64,000 nucleotides of DNA from Sodiomyces alkalinus F11 (lineage: Eukaryota; Ascomycota; Sordariomycetes; Glomerellales; Plectosphaerellaceae): NCBI RefSeq assembly GCF_003711515.1, contig NW_021167079.1, positions 2,263,758-2,327,757 on the forward strand, given 5' to 3'. The translations under genes and the position numbers were made by a program. Positions 56,801 to 64,000 of this stretch are shown one piece after another. Within the stretch, counting starts at the first letter, position 1. Each line of letters begins with the position of its first letter. The notes beneath the pieces were generated by a model. That model saw only the letters and a list, made by a program, of their open reading frames with translations. It searched no databases and was not told the origin of the DNA.

Positions 56801-58702
56801 TGAAGTTGGCCATGATTAATGGTCAAAACTGTGCACACCGTTCCCTCTGTTTCGTGCTGCGAGGACAACACCACTATCAAATTCCCGTGAACTGGAGTAC
56901 CATTATTACCCCGTATTACTTCGTAATTCGTACTCGCGTTGCATATCAACGCGTTCCCTTGGATTTTCCAATTTCCCTGTCGTCACACGTTTTCTCTCGG
57001 CACACACCCGTTGTACAGTATAAGTACAAGTACAAAGTCCGAACTGCTCCGTGCGTGCCTCGAAGGGTTACGTGAAAATGAGGTAATTGGGCGTTCTTTG
57101 CCCCACATGCGCCTTGGCGACTGGACAGGCACGTACCTGAGGTACCTTATGTTTGTGTGTCTCGTGCTCTCTTGCTTCTTTCCACGACGGCGGGTTTATT
57201 AGTCCATTTAGCTCTACACTAATTACTTTGTATTTTTTCTTGCTTTTTTTTTTCTCTTCTTAATTTATAGAGTCTTGGAAAATCGAGAGGTATTAGTCGA
57301 AGAAGCTCCGGCCAGACTTCACTTCGCAGTTTGTCAGGTACACGTGTAGTTGAAGCTTCCAAGTCAGGAGAAGCACAAATGCAGGTAACATCGCTACCTT
57401 GTTGAGAAGAGAAACAGCGGGTCATCCAGAAACGACGACGGTTATAGGACCAGTCACAACGACCGCCCAGTCTCTGCCGAGGCATGGTCCACTATTCCAA
57501 CGGCATGCCATAGCTGGGCAACCTCCAACAATGCCAACAATGCCAACAATTTTGTCACGCAAGTAGAATGTAAAAGTCTAGGTACCTTCCCCCCTTCTAC
57601 TCATCTCACTATCCTAGTTTTCACTAATTATTTTAGTACATATTGGCTTTTCTTGGCCCATTCCTTTGGATGGGATCAGGAAACTGCAACGGCGCGGGTG
57701 TATGCCTTATTAGTCTGTGGTACCCTCTCGGGGACAGGGACGGGACCGAAGGTAATAACGGCGAGAGAGTACGGAGTACAACTGCCAAGCTTCGGTCTCG
57801 GTCTTGCGAGTCAGCTGTACTGATACATGCCATACCACAACGCTAACAGTAAGGTACCTACCTTATGGGCTGGTAGTTAGGTCTTTGGTCGGAGTCCGAA
57901 GTACGAGATTCGGGCGGAAAGGTGGAACCTCACGTACGCTTCGTACCTACGGATAATACTCCTGGACCGTGGTGGACTGGTGGTAGTACAGGTACAGAGT
58001 ACTACGACTCGCTGTAGTGTAAGGTAGGTAGGTAGCGTAGTGCACACCAGGAATCCAACAGCCAACGTTGGGTGGGAAGGGCAAGAGAACCCATGCAACC
58101 CTCGACTGTCAGTGACTGTACTTCCTTGCCGCCGATGCCGATGCCAATGTCATGGCATTTTTGAAGAACCCCTATCCTCCCTCCCCTCAAGACCCTTCCT
58201 ACTTCTTCCCAGCTCTCCACATCCCAATTACATACAGTGCTTCTGTTTTCTTCCCCCTCTCACTTATGCCGAAGATTCCATTCGGCCTCTTCCACCCCTT
58301 CTAACCCTGAACTTCCTCCTCTGAATCCTGTCTCCCTTCCAGACGAATGGGTATTTCCAACTTAAGACAATAGTTAACCTCACATTCTGGGGATTCTCCT
58401 CCCTCCGTCTGTCCGCTCCAACCATCTGCCGTCCCGATCCCTTGGCAAGGAGCGTTCGACTGCGATCGCGCACACCTGTCGTCTCTCCAGCTCATTCTAT
58501 TCCCTCGGTCTCGAAGCGATCATCTCCCACGATCGATTTTGTTGGAGGGTATTTACGATCCCACTCAGGTTCAACATCCCAGAGCTCTTCCTTGGACACT
58601 GTTCAGCCATTCCGTTCGGCTTGCACTCGGTTTCGCTTCTTTTCTGTCCCGACGAAACATTCCCCGTTGGCACTTGCGGTTCGTCCGTAATTCTTCATCA
58701 CT
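53859..58702. other. long gene-free region between divergent DOCK and PAP2 genes
   Basis: About 4.8 kb holding the two promoters. I found no gene. Visible items are a 17-bp T run near 54,650, a triple CCAACAATG repeat near 57,520-57,550, and TACCTACCTTA/GTAAGGTAGGTAG words near 57,850 and 58,020. The last ~500 bp before the PAP2 start are CT-rich like a long 5' leader. Open frames here are short and unrecognisable. Confidence 0.5.
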
Positions 58703-60216
58703 ATGGGAATCGGCGCCGTCGCCGAGCCCTTGGTGGTGGTATCCCTCCTTTTCGGCGGCACTTGGTTCAACCGAAATACTGGCCGAGATGACGCCTACGA
58801 CAATCTCGGCTGGACCGACGACGGCCTCGGTCAAGGTGATAGCAAGAGATCCGACGACCACAATGCCAGCCCCGTCCGGTCAGGCACGGTCTCCCCGGTC
58901 TCAGAAAATGCGCTTCTCAACACTTCTTCGACCCTGGCAGCCAGTGACGAACCACTCAGGCGGCTGAGGAAATTCAAGTTCCTTAAGTACCAGCGCACTG
59001 TGACTACTCCCAATACGAGAGTCTTCAAAGACCGTCTATTGAGTCGACTACTCCGCAAGTTCCCTTTCCTCGTCGAGGCCTGGTATTGGGCGTTGATCTA
59101 CTGGGTATGTCAGCGACTCGGCAGCTACGGAAGCTACGAAGCCTCCATGCCGTCGTCCTTTCATCTCCGCAGAGTCCTAACAACTATTCTCTTTTCTAGG
59201 TATACCAGCTCGGCCGGGCTTTCACAGCTGTCACTCTGGTTGAGGGTACCGTCGATGTTGCTCGCCGACACGCGCTGCAGGTCATTCACCTGGAACAGGC
59301 TCTTAACCTCTTCGTCGAGCTTCCGGTCCAGCAGTATCTCTTGCAGTATCCCACCGCCATGCATTGGGTCAACCGCATCTACTCCTTCATCCATATTCCG
59401 GGCACCATCCTCTTTCTCGTCATCCTCTACTACATCACCACCACCCGGCGTCGCCGTGCCATTTCTGACAAAATGGCAGGCAACGATGCCAGTGGATGGG
59501 GCTCGGCCGGCCCGGCTCTGTACGAAGCTCGTCGCCGCACCATGGCAATGTGCAATCTGTTGGCCTTCATCATCTTCACGCTTTGGCCCTGCATGCCGCC
59601 TCGGTTACTGAGCGATCCAAACTATAACGGTCCGGATGCCGCCGAAGCGAAAAGTTTTGGTTTCGTGGACACTGTGCATAGTGCCGATGGTGAGAGCAGC
59701 GTCTGGACGACGAACAAATTCTGCAACCAATATGGTACGCTATTTCCGGCTCCCCTTTTTCGCTCCGCTCCGCCACGCCCAAACGCCACTGGGGACTTGT
59801 GCTCAAGGGCCATGCGTTCTCATAACGGCTTACTGACATGTGGTGCAGCTGCCATGCCTTCCCTCCACTTCGGCTATTCCCTTCTTATCGGCCTCACCGT
59901 TGCTACCCTTCCAGTCTCGAACTTGCGGTCCCGTTCCTGGAAGCGTCTCGCCATCGTCGTCGCCGGCATGTCATATCCAGCACTGATTCTTCTCGCCATC
60001 GTAGCGACTGCGAACCACTTCATCCTAGACGCCGTCGCGGGCGCCATGGTGTGCGGCATTGCATGGCATGCCAATGGTCTGCTGCTGAACCTGCTTGTTG
60101 TCGAGGATTACTTTCTGTCGCTCGTTCGAATCCACAAGCCCGTGAACTGGACAGACCCCGACACCGCGGTGGACGACAGTGGATGGCGCCCAAGCATACT
60201 GGTCGATCAGGTATAG
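58703..60216 (+). CDS. PAP2-family integral membrane enzyme (inositolphosphotransferase/IPC-synthase-like)
   Basis: Multi-spanning PAP2_3-type protein. Exons 58703-59104, 59200-59734 and 59849-60216 join in phase to give 434 residues. Motifs are AAMPSLHFGYSLLIGL (the PAP2 C2 box, created exactly at the second splice junction) and ATANHFILDAVAGAMV (C3 box with catalytic His and Asp). Hydrophobic spans are visible around WYWALIYW, IPGTILFLVILYYI, NLLAFIIFTLWPCM and LAIVVAGMSYPALILLAIV. Relatives transfer phosphoinositol or cleave lipid phosphates in internal membranes; the specific reaction is not resolved. The N-terminal ~110 residues are polar. The second intron (114 nt) is a multiple of three without a stop, so retention would insert 38 residues just before the catalytic box. 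Confidence 0.85.
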
Positions 60217-61974
60217 ACGATTACGTTCCGGGGCATGCTGTGATGGCAGGCGAGCTCGGAGGTACATAGCATAAGGTCAGCATCCGGGAAAACGGAAGAT
60301 GTTAATTTAGTTGGTAGCGATGCTCGGTCCAAATTTTCGGCATCGAGTGGTATGGTGTGGAAGTAATCCGGTGTATCTATCATACTGGCCAGGGCCTCTT
60401 TGGTAATTATATCATCACCTTCATGGGCCCAAAAGGCCTCCATCGACATGAAAGCGTGGATAAGACTCGTACAAGCCTGGGTCCTCACTCGGCCGAGGGG
60501 TCCGAGCATATTAGGCATGGCCCAGTCCATTGTCGGATACAGACACGAGTCGCCGATTCAACTCCATAAACCATCAAAGGGTTTTCGGCCGTTGTTCCTA
60601 CAGCCTTTGCGACCACGCGGGGTCGCAGGCAGTGGAATGCTTGGATCATGTAATTGGTTAACGGGGGCCGAGTATAAGGTAGCAAGCTTCCACTCCCCGA
60701 AGGTATTACTCGGCAACAGGTGCAGAATGTCATATGAGTAATCATCTTAAAAAACCACCGGTACCTTATATAGCGAACTTTTTCCCAGGGAATTATATTT
60801 CACATTTCACTTCGACACCGTTGGTCCAGTCGGTTCAGTCTTTTAAGGCTCAAGTGGAATCTGACGGGCTTCCACCAAAAAAAGATAAAAAAAGAAAACG
60901 AACGCCTAGCAGCGTAGCCATGGCATCGCGACCATGCAAAAAGAAAATCGGCGTCCGTATATTCTCTGTACAATTCGATTAATGGGGATTTAACCATGTT
61001 TCTCATTATGATCGGGTGTAGTCTGTAGTCCGTAATTCGTTTGTAAGGTAAGTACCTGGAGACGGTGACCACGGTCGTTTTCCGGGTGGCTCCACCAATC
61101 AGGACATGGTGGACGTCCAGATTCGGCAACATATAAGCACTAACAGGCGACATTCGGGTAAAGCCTTGAATCCCAGGCAAGTTATAAGCACCACTGTACA
61201 TGCGTAGTATATCCGCATAAGAACTATATTGCACGCGCAATTCATGTGACGTCTGGAGAGCTACAGCATGTACTTCGTGTCCGTAGCTCACTCAACTTTG
61301 TGACTGGAGTCGCGGGGCAGTTCGTGGTTCCTAGTAGGTATCAATCTTGTGGAAAGCGTTCAATCTTGCCAGATTAGTAAAGTACATAGCTCGCGGCGAC
61401 GCAAGTTGTGTATCATACTGCCCTGAATACCGAGATCTAGTACTCCAGCAGCCGGAGGGGTTCCCGACTCCTCTATGGATTGGGACTCATCAATAGTGCC
61501 ATCCTCTTCGAGCACTTGGAAGCTACAGGACCAAGAAGCAGTACGTATATCTGACCGTCAAATGGGATTGTTCCAATCTGGCGGAAAGGAGGGTATCGCC
61601 AAACGCTCAGTTATAAGGACGATAGGAAGGCGGAGTATGGGAGTTTTAGATGTTAGTCTGAGGGTGGTTTACTTGTTTGGTTCCCGTAATCTTCCAGAGG
61701 ATCGAGGTCATCCGTTCCCAGACTATCAGTCTTGAGATAATTCAGCATCGTATTCCTAATCCCTGCTTACATACAGGCTGAATGATGTGCCAGGTTTGTG
61801 ACCGTTATGTCTCAACACGGCAATTGTCCTTGAAGAGAGCGAATCCGTCTCTGAATGCCTCTCATATCATATTCCTGCATGTGAACGTCCCATCGACCCG
61901 GGAACCAAATCGTGGGCAACCTCGGGCCTTGCCAGCTTCAAGTTGTTTCCCTCCCCATACAGCACCCATTAGAC
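60217..61974. other. intergenic region between convergent genes
   Basis: No gene was supported. Short frames near 60,360-60,740, 60,800-61,290 and 61,475-61,735 lack start context, splice logic or family similarity. Confidence 0.45.
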
Positions 61975-63523
61975 TTAAATACACTGAGAGTACCAGGGGT
62001 TCTGGACCTGGCAAGTGCCCTGCGAGCAGCAAGTCGGCCCGCTGTAGCCCTGACCTCCACATTGTCCCCACATGGAGGAGCAAGAGCCGGAGGGAGGAGG
62101 AGGAGGTGTGGTAGGAGGAGGTGTGGTGGGAGGGGGTGTGGTGGGTGGAGGGGTACCGCCCGAGTCGCAGGTGGCGAGGCCGAGGACGCAGTTCCTCTCC
62201 GCAGCAGTACTGTATTAGGAGAAGCAGAATAATCAGCACATCATCGACTTTGTGGAAGGGGCGCGTAGAACTGGAAACTTTTGGAGGGAGGTATTCTCCA
62301 TTTAAAGGGGACGGGCATTTGACCACTTACATGCCAACGACATAGCCGTGACGGCTGCTAGGAGGAAGAGTCATGGATGACTGAGTCCAGCTCGCGGCAC
62401 CAATGTTGGTAGTCTCGAAGGGCTGGTAGCCGCGACCGCGGGTATAGTCATCAATGAGCAAATGCCACCTGTTGGGGTTCTGGTTGTTGCGGAAGACGAG
62501 CGGGCCCTCGCCAGCCGGAAGAGGCTCGCCAATGCGGTTGCGGATGACGGTCCAGGGCCCGTTGAGGGCGGAGGCGCGGGCCTGCTCAATGAGCTCGCCC
62601 GGGCCGTTCTTGCTGATGCGGTAGAAGGTGTTGGTGGATGGGTCGTGTGCGACGGTGGCATCCATGCCGGCACCGGTAAGCCACCTCTCGGCCGGGGTGA
62701 AAGTGACGAAGTCGGAGGTAAAAGAGCGCATGATGAACCAACCTTCGCCCTTGAGGTGGCAGGTCCAGTGGACGAGGTCTGCGGGGAGAACACAAAACAG
62801 TGAGTAAGGAGTTTAGAATTATTGAGCGTAGACGTTGCTCGTTTCGGTTAGAGAGAGAGAGGGGGAGAGGGGGGGGGAGAGCGAGTAACTTACACCGCCG
62901 AGACGCCGGGTCCCAGATAGCATCAGGAGCCCAGGTCATGCCCGCATTGCTAGGGCTGACATTGCGCAGGAACGGGCCGCTCCAGGTTCGCATATCGGAT
63001 GTCTCCCAGACGACAATGGCCTTGGACCCATTGGACGTGTAGTCATCGCCGACGTTCCACCCGCGGGGGTGCACCCAGAGATCGGTCGCGATGATCCAGG
63101 TCTTGCCGCTGCCGTCCTGGCTACGGATAACGCTGGGGTCACGCACACCACGAGTGCCCACGGTGGAGGTCAGAACGGGGCGACCGCCATTGACCTGGGT
63201 CCAGGAGCCAGGGTTGTTGTTATTTGAGACGGACATGTAGATCTGCTCGCCATTGGATAGGTGCTCGCCGACAAACTGTGGGGGTCATGTGTTAGCTACT
63301 TGTTCCAAGTCGAAAGATGTTTTTCTTTCGATATTTTATGCAGATGTGAGAGATGGTGCACGAAAGAGGACTGAAACTGGGCAAAAAAAGAAAAAGAGAA
63401 AAAATTGTTGCGTACGTAGACGAAGAGGTAATCCGTATAGGTGGTTGTCTGACGCTCCTCCAAGAGCGGCACGGCGGACGCAACCGTCGCCAGGACGCCC
63501 ACGAGCAAAGACGAGAACCTCAT
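61975..63523 (-). CDS. secreted GH43 glycoside hydrolase with C-terminal CBM1
   Basis: Plant cell-wall polysaccharide hydrolase, probably acting on arabinose-containing chains. Exons 63523-63416, 63275-62894, 62778-62331 and 62209-61975 join in phase to give 390 residues. A signal peptide ([18 protein letters not shown]) precedes the catalytic domain. GH43-like segments are [29 protein letters not shown] (conserved Asp), [21 protein letters not shown] and GEGPLVFRN (candidate acid Glu). The last exon encodes [16 protein letters not shown], a Pro/Thr linker (PPPTT repeats) and a fungal cellulose-binding module with [14 protein letters not shown] and NPWYSQC. Read without the last intron the protein would stop after VVGM and lose the CBM. 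Substrate specificity (arabinofuranosidase versus xylosidase) is inference. Confidence 0.88.
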
Positions 63524-64000
63524 AGTGTCAAGGACCAAGGACACTGAAGTGTATGATCACTAATTGTCTGCAGCAAAGAAATGCGTGGCTCGAGCTGACA
63601 GAAGGCAAAGAAGATCATGCCCGGAACGAGTAGAGATCCCCGCCATATTTATATACGTCCTTAAGCTTGACTACCAACTCGCGGTAGGGGACATGTGGCA
63701 TGGTTCATGCTAAGAACTGCCGAGAGCGTCTAAATGAACTCCGTCGCCTTCTCTTCGTCGGCGATCTGCTTGCCGTCCCGAGGAGTACGAAAGCACACTC
63801 GCTACTGGCGCTGCTATAAATCTCGGCGACTGTGGTTCCGGGCTCTCATCTCAGAAGTATGTAGGCCAGTAGTACCCACCTAAATACATGCCGAAACACC
63901 GGGTTGTAGACGCCAGTCAACTCGAGGATGGTGTCCGCATAAAGACTCTCTTTTACAGCTGGGATTGAACAAAAAAGGGGCGAACAGTCCATGTGGCGTC
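63524..64000. other. promoter region of the GH43 gene
   Basis: Upstream flank of the GH43-CBM1 gene. Apart from the TATA element described separately, no regulatory site is claimed. Confidence 0.45.
63648..63655 (-). promoter_or_regulatory. TATA box of the GH43 gene
   Basis: On the minus strand the sequence is TATATAAA, about 125 bp upstream of the ATG at 63,523, a normal distance for a fungal core promoter. Confidence 0.6.

Noticed and set aside
1..64000. CRISPR array, biosynthetic cluster or rRNA/tRNA genes
   Set aside because: No regular spaced repeats, no PKS/NRPS/terpene core enzyme and no tRNA cloverleaf seen; the tRNA-like words found are retrotransposon primer-binding sites only.

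Overview
The window is nuclear DNA of a filamentous ascomycete, most likely a Sordariomycete. Four things point there. Genes are intron-bearing, with short GT-AG introns (about 50-170 nt) carrying CTAAC/CTGAC-type branch sites. The gene set includes a GH43-CBM1 cellulose/hemicellulose enzyme, a secreted tyrosinase and a DOCK-family GEF. The repeats carry a strong RIP-type C-to-T signature. No tRNA, rRNA or CRISPR was seen. The species cannot be named from the sequence.

Left arm (1-14.5 kb): an F-box protein (+), an N2227/carnosine N-methyltransferase-like protein with an apparent signal peptide (-), a secreted tyrosinase (-), a doubtful small ORF (-), and a small hydrophilic CsbD-like protein (+).

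Centre (14,547-41,384): a 26.8 kb three-level nest of retrotransposons, all on the minus strand. Each has exactly length-matched LTR pairs and a recognisable target duplication. The outer element is a Ty1/copia element (193-bp LTRs, TSD GCTTA). A large Ty3/gypsy element (16,936-37,601, 357-bp LTRs, TSD GTAA) interrupts its pol. A second copia element (26,738-33,015, 284-bp LTRs, TSD TATCG) interrupts the gypsy. Reading frames are riddled with TAG/TAA and Asp-to-Asn or Cys-to-Tyr changes, as RIP would leave. After subtracting the copia insertion the gypsy is about 14.4 kb. About 5.3 kb between the end of pol and its 3' LTR holds extra coding relics: a ~600-residue minus-strand ORF with an Ulp1/C48-like cysteine-protease domain, and a plus-strand (antisense) ORF with a DUF3716-like cysteine motif. 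This is the least explained part of the window. All three copia relics, including a fragment at 44.7-45.05 kb, have a primer-binding site matching the anticodon-loop half of a tRNA-Ile(UAU).

Right arm (41.5-64 kb): a four-exon subtilisin-like protease (-) whose stop lies about 140 bp from the retrotransposon nest, a coactosin/ADF-H protein (-), a copia LTR fragment directly upstream of a Delta24-sterol-reductase-like FAD enzyme (+), a single-exon 2071-residue DOCK-type Rho/Rac GEF (-), a PAP2-type membrane enzyme (+), and a secreted GH43 enzyme with C-terminal CBM1 (-). The genes look like independent transcription units rather than a metabolic cluster. Coactosin and DOCK are both actin-cytoskeleton genes. 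GH43-CBM1, tyrosinase and perhaps the methyltransferase are secreted. Exon boundaries were worked out by hand from splice consensus, phase and protein-family continuity.
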